The notes beneath the pieces are model-generated. The model was not told the origin of the DNA. It was given only the letters and a program-made list of their open reading frames with translations, and did no database searches. This document shows, one piece after another, positions 35,547 through 46,000 of a stretch of 64,000 nucleotides of DNA. A program made the position numbers and the translations under genes. Each line of letters starts with the position of its first letter. Within the stretch, counting starts at the first letter, position 1. Origin of the DNA: Collybiopsis luxurians FD-317 M1 (lineage: Eukaryota; Basidiomycota; Agaricomycetes; Agaricales; Omphalotaceae); NCBI GenBank assembly GCA_000827265.1, contig KN834764.1, forward strand, positions 788,837 to 852,836, read 5' to 3'.

Positions 35547-36881
35547 TCATTGGCGCTCAGCGTCAACCATAGTGCTACTTTTGCGTCCCAACTCTCCAAG
35601 CGGTACCGACTCAATATCAGTAGAGCGAGTCCACTCCTCCTTAGTCGGGGTAGAAGTCAAACCTCCTAATCCATGACGCGCTGGTTGAAATGGCCCGAGC
35701 GTCCCAGATCCATCCGAAACGTAGTGTATATGCTCACGTTCTCGGATGAGGATTCGGTTGTTGTATAGCACGAGCAAGGTATTGCTATACAGCTTGCACA
35801 AAATGACGCCGGATACTTGATGCAGACCATTATGCTCCTTGAGGAAGAAGACGAGGTCGACAATCGCAGCGATGGCGGTGACAGTGCCCGTTTCGATGGT
35901 TAGTCGAATGACTAAAAAAAGTTGTTCAGACCTATCAAGAAAGCGATTGTTGGCGAAGGATTTACGCACGGCGGGTGACGACGTTATTCATACTTCCCAT
36001 TGCCTGTGATTTACTTCGTACAAGCTAAGTAAAAGCAGGTTTCAGATTAGATTCCTCATGATAATCTTTTCACTCACAAAATAGGTCATGCTAATCGCAA
36101 TAACTGTGTCCACAAATCCACTCCCAGCTAATCTGATCCCTACCGCCCAAACGAGCCCATTCGAGCGCGAAACCTCTGAAGAATCTTGCCATAGCTGCAG
36201 GTAGATGAGCATGAATATATGTGACTATAAACATGTGGAAGAGTTGAAGGGCAACTCACCAACACTCCAACAGCGATTCCACCTCCCAGTTGTAACAGTG
36301 CAAGTATAGTGACCAAGGCAAAGATAATTCGAGATTCTGAGAATTTCCATATCCTCCAACCAAAAAATATCTACGTCAACGCCGGTCAGAAACTTTACGC
36401 AGGTATTTTGATCGACCATCCAATACCTACTTGTACAATTGCGGCGATCACGCTAGAAAAGATTGGAACATTTAAGAAGGTCGAATAGAGATCGTACAGG
36501 GCAGGGACGTTTCCCCACTCCCAAACAAACCATTGGAAAGCATCGTATGTCGCCGAACAAGTTTGGGCCCAATCTAAGAGGTAAACGAGACAAACTAGAC
36601 CGGATTTCGCTTAGCCAATTATATAGTTACATTTATTGACAAACAACCCACCGAGCACCTTATTCAAGCGTCTATCTTTGGGGAAATTCAGGTAATAGAT
36701 GTAGATCTGCGTGGTCAGAATGCCCAATAATGCCCAATTAAAGAGAACGCCTATGAAACGAGGTCCTGCGCTGTTTGGAGCTGAGTTGATTTGACGGTCA
36801 CTGCGAGTAAAAGCATACTGACAGCCAAATAATGTCCGATCGACTGGGGTTCGTGGGAGGGGGAGTGGTTACATGCACCAT
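35547..36881 (-). CDS. DUF6534-type multi-pass membrane protein
   Basis: The start at 36881 gives MVHVTTPPPTNPSRSDIIWL, then AGPRFIGVLFNWALLGIL, TQIYIYYLNFPKDRRLNKVL and further transmembrane helices (FSESRIIFALVTILALLQLG, VWAVGIRLAGSGFVDTVI). The C-terminal exon has RLTIETGTVTAIAAIVDLVF and KLYSNTLLVLYNNRI, the usual end of the basidiomycete DUF6534 seven-helix domain, and a polar tail ending STMVDAERQ. Exon order and spacing fit the family and I saw no defect. Function unknown; these proteins resemble orphan receptors in topology only. Exon edges were not all fixed. Confidence 0.82.
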
Positions 36882-38478
36882 TCTGAAAGCTCGGCTGAGC
36901 ACAAAGCTGAAAACCAACGGTCGGTAATTTGCAGATGACCGAAAAGCTCTGCTTATATGCGTTGAAAATGATCGCGGTGCCGCTGTGTGTGTATTACTTA
37001 CCTCAATGGAAACTAAAACATAACATTTTACATGCACTCAAGCACCGCGTCATGGGGACAGGACAGTATCATGATAGCCCGCTCGGTGCCCCCATCATGA
37101 TAATTTAGCGCCAAGGTACACAGTCGTGAAAGTATGCGAGAGCGACAGGAACAAGAAAGAATCGTGCTTTGACTTTTCTACCACTGGCCGCTGAAGGTAA
37201 ACACACAGTATTTCCAGAGTATACGACGATGCAGCAGGAGAAGGGATTTGAATAGGTAAAAGTCTTGGAGTTAGCGTGGTGTCGACCCAAGTCTCCGACA
37301 TTCAGTTCAAGACAGACGCTGTTCAATTGAAAGCACATGCTCCCGTGGAATAATGGAATTATTCCACTGACTTTTGAAAGCTTGTACAGCTCTTTATTGT
37401 ATCTAGCGTCATATTTTGATATTTTGCAGTGGAGAATGGACGTACATAGGCCAGTTCAGTATTGTGAGTGTAGAATGCGAGGCTATTCGGGCAGAGTGAG
37501 AACGGGAGAAGACTGTCGAATATTGACATATTAGATATTGCGTCCATTCTGTCTGTTTGCTGCCGCCTTCAAGTTGCCCGATCCGTCTCTATAGTCTCAC
37601 CGAGTTAGATTTTAGCAAAGTATTGTCGAATCGTGTCGCCTAGGTGTAGGTGAGAGTGGGGTGGAAGGAAATAGGAAGGAAACAACAAGTGAAGTTTACT
37701 ACGCAGCCAACTTCACGATATGGTCTATGGGCAAAGCGCGGAAACTAAACCTGACACCTGAGATTCACCACAGAGGCCGACCGAGTCGGGATGACAATAA
37801 CCCCGCACCACACATTTTCTCGAATTTCAATTCAGGTACAATTAGAATTTAGCACACTGCCGAGCCTGATCGCTCCCTTCACATTTTACATTTCTCGAAC
37901 CGCTGCTAGCCCTGAAGGTCTGAAATTTCGTTTCTAGCGATTTTCCGCAGCCTCCGACGTATAAACCAGTGTCGTAGCGAATAGATTCGAAATCTGGGAC
38001 AACGATTGGACAGCATGAGCTTGGCGTCCCCGAGAAGTGGGGATTGTGGCAATAATTGTCTGCCAATTTTGAACCACTTTATGAGGAGATCTTTAAAATT
38101 AAGGGCTGATATCCAACCTCTTAGGAGTGCCAGTCAACACGCTGAGTCAAGTTTCAATTTTTGGTCTCATCACCCAGAAAGCACAAGGATTGGAGGTATC
38201 ATAAGCTGAATACTGAACCATTGCTTTCTGGAAGGCAGTAAGGGTTTGGCCTGACTCCGCTGGGATGGCCTTTGTTTAACTTTGGCTTTAGACAGCTCGG
38301 TTAAAAACCGGCTGCGTGCGTAGGCCGTCGGGCGGGATATTCAAGTCTTTCATAGACAGTATATGCCATGCTATATGCGGCTAACTTTCCCTTTCTCTAA
38401 TCAGAATTTGCTTTATTTTTTCTCGCAATTACAAAGGGTAATTATAATACACATATCTACATCGTTAACGACAAAGAT
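36882..38478. other. gene-poor stretch
   Basis: No supportable gene. The first 150 bp are the likely promoter of the DUF6534 gene. Short open frames (for example 37661-37852) have no features. Confidence 0.5.
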
Positions 38479-38554
38479 TGACCAAGCTGGGAATTGAACC
38501 CAGGCCCCTGCCACTTTCCGGGGACAGTGCTCTAACCAACTGAGCTACTTGACC
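38479..38554 (-). tRNA. tRNA-like locus, anticodon uncertain
   Basis: Read on the minus strand, a 7 bp acceptor stem (GGTCAAG with CTTGGTC), a D arm (GCTC...GAGC), a perfect T stem (CTGGG/CCCAG) and T loop TTCAATT are all present. The internal polymerase III boxes are intact (TAGCTCAGTTGG and GGTTCAATTCC). The anticodon stem CTGTC/GGCAG pairs, but the loop between has 10 nt (CCCGGAAAGT) instead of 7, and the base expected to be U33 is C. It may be a pseudogene, a tRNA-derived SINE head or a tRNA with a tiny insertion. There is no strong T-run right after it. Confidence 0.6.
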
Positions 38555-39105
38555 CCAATGGATGTGGATTCAATCTCAATCCAACATACATATTGCATAC
38601 CCATTTTCTGCTGCTCCTGGCATCTTGATATAAGTCAACCTTTGCAAAATTCAAATTCAACCTGGTGTTGCCACGGCTTACTGGCAATGTATAGCCTGTA
38701 GTCTACAGCCATTTGCAGTTCTGAATTTTTCATTGTGTTCATTCATATTTGATATTTTGGTAGGGCTTCTATAATCAAAGAACCGGAAACAGAGTCAATG
38801 CCTAAACAAACCGTTGAATTCAATACTTGTTGTCGATGTACTAGAGTCGACACCGGACCGAATTGAAGTTGATGCTTTTTCAGAACTTTGTTTCTTCTGA
38901 GTGCATTTCTCAACTATTCACCTTCAAAATTTGAAATTTTATTTAGTGGGTAGTGTCGAGAATATTCATCAGCTTTTTATTAAGAGCGGTTAAGCGAGGT
39001 CTTTTGATAACACTCAGCCATCTCAATGCCACTAGATTTCAACTTTATTCCTGCATTCTAGAGAAACAGAAATCACTGCATTGCAATTAATCATCTGCCA
39101 TAGTA
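38555..39105. other. intergenic
   Basis: AT-rich sequence with no gene or obvious repeat. Confidence 0.4.
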
Positions 39106-39429
39106 CTGTATAATTACGACCATAAGTTCATGCGGTTCAGTTACGCGTTACGGTACCTTCAGATCAGTTCATGCCGCACTGCAGTGGGGCAATCTATGTC
39201 ATTATGCAGGTGTACTCTAGTGATACTCATTATAATTGTGTAGCCAGTGGACTCTCAATTTTGAAGTAGAAGTGGTACATCTCAGAGGGAGTGATGCTAA
39301 CCACGTTGTCGCGCTGTGTTACACAAATCAATAGTTCAGTTGTACCTGTTATGTGTTATGAATTTGAAAATGGCCTAGTTCATGGGGTAGCGTTATGCGT
39401 TACGTGAACTTACGGTCGTAATTATACAG
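39106..39429. mobile_element. MITE with TA target duplication
   Basis: A 324 bp element between TA at 39104-39105 and TA at 39430-39431. The termini are inverted: CTGTATAATTACGACCATAA at the left and CTGTATAATTACGACCGTAA read from the right, continuing with GTTCATG/GTTCACG. There is no coding capacity. Confidence 0.8.
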
Positions 39430-40555
39430 TATACTTGAGTCCTATTCATTCACTTTTACGAGGTATAGAGCGACGGGACGCTGCAATAACCGGTTCGAGA
39501 GAGCTGTGACAATTTTGAAACTCCGCTCACCGGCATTTCGGCGTGCCGCATTCCTTGCCTTATTCACTCAAGCGACACAATCATGATCGTCATCATCCAG
39601 TATATATACGTATACGTGTGAGCAGCAAGTGCCGGTTGAAGCGCATAGTGCTGTCAAGTACTTGTCACAGTTCTGTCACAGTATCAAGTACCGCCATTTA
39701 ACCAGCTTCACTCGGCTGCTTTCTGGCACGACATCCAGCGTCTTTTAAATCGCAAAAGTTGGTGAGACCAAAGCTTAAGATGTGCATTGACTAAATTCAA
39801 AGTTAAACGGAATATAGCAAGAAATGCAAAAGTTTCACCATACCGACATTTCCGGTCTTTCATCGATTAGTGAATGACCCCCGTCGTCGTTCGGTGCTAG
39901 GCCCACCAAAAGCTATTACCTGTAATTGTAATTGTCTAAATGAAGGTCCACCAATATTGCGGGCTAAATATAAATAGTTCCGTTATCAAGGTCCGAGAAC
40001 TGCTCGTACTTTGACAAGTTGTTGGATCGACAGTCTATAATGATAGTTTGATAAGTTTCACATGCACAAATGACAAATATGCCACCCGACTTCGACTTCC
40101 TCGCTCCAGCCAGAAAAAAGTCGAGAAGGGAATTGACTACTGAAGTATTCCGTAGTTGGGTCACGAGATGTGACCTAAATGCGGTGAAGCACAACTTTGA
40201 ATCTTAGAAATTAGGTATAAAGCTAAGTCGACTTGAAGTTGATAACTTGACCACTCGTCCAAAAATTCAAACGGAATTTGTTTAAGGAAACCGCTTGCGC
40301 TTCAAGAGTCAAGTTGTTTCGTTGCTCAGGGATATATCTGTCGAAGGGACTAGATAGGGACCAAGCCAAATCGAGCAGAAAGCAGGCCCTGAAGTCCCTG
40401 AATGCTGGGTCCAAGTTATCATAAATTTTTTAGGAACGAATAATTAACATTCAATGAATACCATTGGTTCTCAAAATAGAATCATGGAAGGATATAAAGG
40501 CAGCAAGCAAACCCGACGAGAACCATCTCTCCTTTGATCTTCCGACTACATTCTT

Positions 40556-41889
40556 ATGGGGAATACAATTACAGACGAACAAGAGTCAATTGCCTTTCTT
40601 GGTGAAGAGTTCTTGTTTGACGCAGTGAACCTTGCCATACAGGCATTTGGGTGTGGTTAGTATAGAGATGAGATGAATTGTTTCGTCTCGCAATTTTGCT
40701 TTTCGGTAACTGTTCGATTTAACAAAATATGTTGTCTTTTAGGAGTGTTTCTTGCGGGATTTGGTGTCGCAATACAATTAATGCTGTGAGTAATCTTAAT
40801 ACTTATGCAGCCCGCATGCAGTCTGATTTCCTACTAATTTTCCTGGCCATTTTCTAGAACGAAAGCTTGGACGCGCTCAGTCAGGGTTCTGTTCATCTGC
40901 CTTGTGGTCATATTTATTGCTTTCGCTTGCGAACTCCTGGTTGTAGCTGGGAGCGACCTCAATCAAATTTCGGGCATACTCATCGCCACATCTCAAAACG
41001 AGCTTTCTGCTCGAATTGATACCGATAACACCTCTTTTCTTAAATGGGAATACCCATATTCATGGCCATTCAACATTAATGTAAGGTTCATACGAGTATG
41101 ATTTTGAATAATACTAAACATTTGCTTAGCTCCTTCTAAGTGATTCCATAGTAGTCTGGCGAGCATGGATTTTGTCAGAGGAGAAGAAAATTTGGCGAGT
41201 TATTCTTGTAGCCCTTCTGATTATCAACATAGGTTGGATCGAGGATTCGAGAGTCATTAAAAATCTTCTGAACCCAGTTTATTACAGGCATTAATGTAGC
41301 CGACTGCATCTTCATTGATATTGAAATCACGCAAGAAATTGAAGGCTCCTCAGTCATAGATTGGGCCTCAATTGGATTTTCATTAGCAGTCAATGCTTGC
41401 GCAACCTCGTTGATTGCTTGGAGATATTGGTGAGCAATTTCCGTCTTTGGTTCTTCTTAACAGTATTAAAGATAAAACTAGGAATTATCACCACTTCTTG
41501 AAAAAACACTGGCAAAAGGCTGAAAGCAATAAGAGGAGCCACGCTCAAAACATCCTGCTTCTTTTGATAGAATCAGGTGCAATATTTTGTGGAGTTCAGC
41601 TACTCAGCATGATTATGGTAATTATTCGGTCCACGAGAGGGCAGGACCTTAATGTCGAGATAGCCGATGGGATAGTGACGACGGTGTTATCGGTTGTCAC
41701 TGTAAGTCTCAGGAGGCTCTGAACTGATCATTAGCACAACTCACACAAACTATGCAGTCATGGTATCCGGTTGCAGTGATCATCTTGGTCTCCAAAGATT
41801 ACCTAGTGGGAGTAGAAACTTTCCACCATGCCGCTGAAACCCAGATGGCCAATAATTTTACCCCTTCTGCTCAGCCGACTCCGGATTAG
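40556..41889 (+). CDS. seven-helix membrane protein of unknown function, copy A
   Basis: Exons 40556-40655, 40743-40785, 40858-41080, 41130-41232, 41288-41429, 41482-41701 and 41758-41889 total 963 nt (320 aa). Seven hydrophobic segments follow one another: VFLAGFGVAIQLML, FICLVVIFIAFACELLVVAG, LLLSDSIVVWRAWIL, IWRVILVALLIINIG, WASIGFSLAVNACATSLIAW, NILLLLIESGAIFCGVQLLS and VTSWYPVAVIILVS. The SDSIVVWRAWIL motif is typical of a large Agaricomycete membrane family with no known role. The cytoplasmic loop HFLKKHWQKAESNKRS is basic. Topology resembles orphan receptors but no signalling motif can be named. Confidence 0.8.
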
Positions 41890-42177
41890 TTCATATGCTT
41901 ATAGTGTTTGTTATATTATCCACAAATTTGGCGAATGCATCGGACCTTGATATTTATCCTCTCTCCTATGGAAGGAAAAACAAGTATTTGCCAATCGCCA
42001 CTGTGCTGCCTAGATAATTACAAGAGAAACAATGAGATGAAACAAAAACTAAATAAGTACAATAGTACATCCAAATATGATATCTCTTGCGTGTCCACCG
42101 CGAGAGCTAACTGCAGCTGCAGCCTGTGCCGCACCGCGTAGTGTCGATCCTGCTCCAACCTCGATATCGCTTTCGAC

Positions 42178-42255
42178 TTCCGTCTCTGCACCATCCCGGG
42201 GTTCTCGCGGCAGTCTCCCAGCTGCAGATGACACGGGTAACGATGATGCGGAAAA
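42178..42255. repeat. 78 bp direct repeat, left copy
   Basis: Corresponds to the acceptor region and start of the last RING-gene exon (TTCCGTCTCTGC...GATGCGGAAAA). The right copy is at 42640-42717 and the single ancestral version is near 46348-46425. The two copies flank the fold-back element. Confidence 0.8.
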
Positions 42256-42263
42256 CTCTCAAC

Positions 42264-42639
42264 TTCCACCTCACGACGGACCGAAAATGCCACTTGGGAG
42301 AAGAAGCGAAAAAGATAAGAGAAAAGGTCTTCTTTTTCAATAAATTTTTCCAGTGAAAAAGTATAGTTTTGCCACTCGAGAAACACAAAGGAATAGATAT
42401 TCTTTTTCACTGACTTTCGCGTCTGTAAAAGGCGCCGGTCCGACCGTTACGGCGCGGCCCCAATCGGACCGATACGTTTTTCGGGTGGATAAAGTAATGA
42501 AAAACTCAAACTTTCTCTTTGTCTTTCTCGAGTGACAAAAGTTAAATTTCTCATTCGAAAAAACTGCCGAAAAGAAAAGCTTTTTCTTTACCTTTTCCGC
42601 TTCTTTTTCCCAACAGTGTTTTTGGCCAGGCGTGAGGTG
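42264..42639. mobile_element. fold-back (long inverted repeat) element
   Basis: The two halves are inverted copies over most of the 375 bp: CACCTCACG at each outer end, then TTGGGAGAAGAAGCG / TTGGGAAAAAGAAGCG, TTTTGCCACTCGAGAAA / TTTTGTCACTCGAGAAA and, near the centre, CGGTCCGACC / CGGTCCGATT. It is absent from the matching place in unit B. It has no coding capacity. Confidence 0.8.
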
Positions 42640-42717
42640 TTCCGTCTCTGCGCCATTCCGGGGTTCTCGCGGCAGTCTCCCAGCTGCAAATGACAAGGGT
42701 AACGACGATGCGGAAAA
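42640..42717. repeat. 78 bp direct repeat, right copy
   Basis: See the left copy at 42178-42255. This copy is the closer match to unit B (CTGCAAATGACAAGGGTAAC). Confidence 0.8.
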
Positions 42718-44273
42718 GAAAAAGGGTGAAGGGGGGTAGGAGAATAGGATGAGAGAGGAAAACAGCAAGTTGTTAGCGGTTCCTTAATCAAAGCAGGCGA
42801 GTAAAAGACGCACTCGAGATCATATTCACAAAGGGATTCGTCGAATTGCTATTAGCATTATCATGATTTGCTCTTTCTTGAGTGGCCGCCTCAACCCTCG
42901 AAACAAGTATCGCTGCTCTAAAATCCGGATCATTCTCCAGTTCCGGGTCATCTAGTCCATCTTCGTCAACTGCCGAATCATCGTCCTCTTCAACGGCAGC
43001 GCCCTCGTCCGCCTCCCGCGGCGGATCTAATGGCGCAGTGGTGCCATTAGTGTGTGTTTCTGCAGCTTCTACAGCTTGTGCAATCTCCTTGACCTGCTGG
43101 TCACCATCGCCCCAATTGTCGTCTTGATTCACTTCGACGTCCTCCTCTAGATCAGCGTAAGACTGACAAAGAGGACACGAGAAACTCGGGTAGTGAGCTT
43201 CGATTAACGGTCGGATACATTTGAAATGGAAAGAATGTGAGCAGGGCAAGACAAAGAGTGATTGAGCGATTGCAAGGGGAATAGGTTGTATTGTCGTTCC
43301 TTAACATTCAAAAATCACAGCAAAACTTGGCTGCGCGTGACTAAATTCCAGGTTAGAACAGAATATGGCAAGAAATGCAAAGGTGTCACTATACTAACAT
43401 TTCCGGTATCAACTCTAGTGCATCGATGGTAGTGATTAGCCCACAGGTGCTGAGGTGGCGTCGTCGGATGGTGGTTTGGTACGATTTGGTGGGCCTGGGC
43501 CCCAAAATGTAAAGGGCAAACAAACCAACTAAACAGGTGTTGAAAAAATCGAAGCCGCAAAATTTTTTTACAAACGGCTGTAACTGTCTAAATGAAGGTC
43601 CGCCAATATTGCAGGCTAAATATAAATAGATCCGTTATCAAGGTTCGGAAACTGCTGGTACTCTGACAGGTTGTCGGATCTACAGTCTATATTGCCAGAT
43701 CAACAGTTTATCATGATAGTTTGAACTTTGATTTTTAAGTTTCATCTGCACAAACGGTAAACATACCACCCGACTTCGACTTCCTTGCTGCAGCCAACAA
43801 AAAGTCAGAAAGGGAATTGACTGCTGAAGTATTCTCTGTAGTCAATCTGTTGTGCATACTGTACTCTAGCATTGAGCAGCATTCTATCCAGTATCCTTTT
43901 AGTATTCGGAACTTTAAATCGTAGATTGATTATTGATCTTAAGTCTAAAGCTAAGTTAACTTGAAGTTGACCACTCGACCAAAACTTCGAACGAAACTTG
44001 TTTAAGGGGACCACTTGCTCATTGCTCAGGGATGTATCTGTCAAAGGGACTAGATAGGAACCAAATCAAGTCAAGCAGGCCCTGAAGTCCCTGAATGCTT
44101 GAGTGACTTTTCGTGGAATTTTTTAGGAACATGCTCAATGAATACCATTGGTCTTCAAACTTGTAGAACGTTGGTCTGTGTTCATGGGATCAAGACGATC
44201 CATGAAAATATATAAAGCCAGGAAGCAACCCGTAAGAGAGTCATCTCTCCTTAAATCCTCCGACTACATTCTC

Positions 44274-45594
44274 ATGGAGAATACAATTACAGACGACCAA
44301 GTGTTAATTGCCCTTCTTGGTAAAGATTTCTTGTTTGACGCAGTGAACCTTGCTATACAGGCATTTGGATGGGGTTAGTATAGAGATGAGATGACATATT
44401 TTGTCTCGCAATTTTGCTTTTCGGCAACTGTTCGATCTAACAATTCTTTTGTCTTTTAGGAGTGTTCGTTGCGGGCTTTGGTGTCGCAATACAATTAATG
44501 CTGTATGTAATCTTAATACTTATGCGACTGGCCACACACGGCCTGATTTTCTAATTTTGTTTTTCTAGAGCGAAGGCTCGGACGCGCTCACTTACAGTTC
44601 TGTCCATCTGCCTTGTGGTCATCTTCATTGCTTTCGTTTGCGAATACGTGCTTTTAACTGGGACCATCCTCAGTGAAGTTTCGGAATTATTCATCGCAAC
44701 ATCTCAAGACGAACTTCAAGCTCGACTTGATGCTAACGATGCATCTTTGATTAGATGGGAATACTTCTTTTCATGGCCAGACAACGTTAATGTAAGGTTT
44801 TATGCATGTATAATTTCAAAAAATTCTCAGCATTTGTCTAGCTTCTTCTAAGTGATGCCATAGTAGCCTGGCGAGCATGGGTTTTGTCAGAGAAGAAAAT
44901 TTGGCGAATTATTCTTGCAGCCCTTATGATTGTTAATATAGGTTGGATCAGTTAATGATTTGACCGTCATTAAAAGTTTTCTGAACCCAGTTTGATACAG
45001 GCTTCAATGTAGCCGACTGCATCTTCCAGGATATTGAGATCAAGCAGGAAGTTGACGGCTCCTCAATCGTTGATTGGATGTCAACTGCATTTTCATTAGC
45101 AGTGAATGTTTGCGCTACCTCGTTGATTGCTTGGAAATATTGGTGAGCGGTTTCCATCTTCGATTCTTCTTACCAGTAGTTAACACTTAAGATGAAACAA
45201 GGAATTATCTTCACTTCATGAAAAAACACTGGCAAAAGGCTAAAGGCACTAAAAAGAGCCACGTTCAAGACATCCTACTTCTTTTGATAGAATCGGGTGT
45301 AATATTTTGTGGAATTCAGCTAACCTGCGTCATCACTGTGATTCTACGGACCATCAGAGAGCAGGACCTTAATATTTCGATAGCCGATGGAGTAGCGACG
45401 ACGGTGTTATCAGTTATCACTGTAGGTCCCAAGAAGCTTTGAACTGACTATTGGCATAACTTATAAAAACTACACAGGCATGGTATCCGGTTGCAGTGGT
45501 GATCTTAGTCTCCAAAGATTACCTAGTAGGGGTGGAAACCTTTCACCATGTCGCTGGAAGCCAGATGGCCAATGATTTTACCCCTTCTGCTTAG
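44274..45594 (+). CDS. seven-helix membrane protein of unknown function, copy B
   Basis: Exons 44274-44373, 44460-44502, 44569-44791, 44842-44941, 45001-45142, 45202-45421 and 45478-45594 total 945 nt (314 aa). Exon lengths equal copy A except exon 4 (one codon shorter) and the last exon. The stop is TAG at 45592-45594 where copy A has CAG, so five C-terminal residues are lost. All seven hydrophobic segments remain (VFVAGFGVAIQLML, ICLVVIFIAFVCEYVLLTG, AIVAWRAWVLS, IWRIILAALMIVNIG and so on). The extracellular loop after helix 2 differs most between copies (SEVSELFIATSQDELQARLD against NQISGILIATSQNELSARID). Confidence 0.8.
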
Positions 45595-46000
45595 CCGACT
45601 CCGGATTAGTTCATATATACCATCCCCAAAGTTGACGCGTTGATGCGAATCGGACCTTGATATTTATATATTATGGGCCAAGGAAATACATATGTAGAAA
45701 AACATATTTGCTATTTGCCAACCGCCACTATGCTGCCCGGAAAATTACAAGAGAAACATTGCTTTGAAAACACGATAGCAAGAAAATGGAACAGAAACTA
45801 AATAAGTACAATAGTACATCCAAGTATGATATATGTCTGATGCGAGAACAGGAGGGAGAAATACAATGGAGACCAAAATAAACACACCGCACAAAGACCA
45901 ATCAAGGGCATCTAGAATGATATTGGAGTAAATTACTGAAATGCACCTTCAAATCTTCCACTGCGAAGTTCTTCCTCACCAACACCACCCTGCTCCTCTT
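45595..46000. other. convergent 3' flanks
   Basis: Gap between the membrane gene (+) and the FHA-RING gene (-). No gene seen. The sequence up to about 45832 is matched in unit A near 41890-42085. Confidence 0.5.

Larger units (their letters stand above)
39789..43296. repeat. tandem duplication, unit A (membrane gene plus truncated RING gene)
   Basis: Matches 43338-46990. Start codons of the two membrane-protein genes are 3718 bp apart. The left edge is near GACTAAATTCAAAGTTA, matched by GACTAAATTCCAGGTTA in unit B. The right edge cuts the RING gene inside the zinc-finger exon at about 43296. Confidence 0.85.
42017..43296 (-). pseudogene. truncated copy of the FHA-RING gene (RING exon and part of the last exon only)
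   Basis: The right part encodes CSHSFHFKCIRPLIEAHYPS, FSCPLCQSYADLEEDVEV and the acidic segment, ending NPFVNMIS at a GTGCGT-like donor, all matching 46525-46990. The FHA domain, both small exons and the first zinc ligands are missing because the duplication cut in the RING exon. The left part has LPREPRDGAETEVESDIE but lacks the acidic tail and stop found at 46001-46250, through a deletion of about 430 bp. A fold-back element at 42264-42639 and an internal 78 bp duplication split it further. Not functional. Confidence 0.9.

Noticed and set aside
42018..42410. Separate minus-strand gene inside the RING pseudogene
   Set aside because: The frame joins pieces of the copied last exon with the fold-back element; it is explained by those two features.
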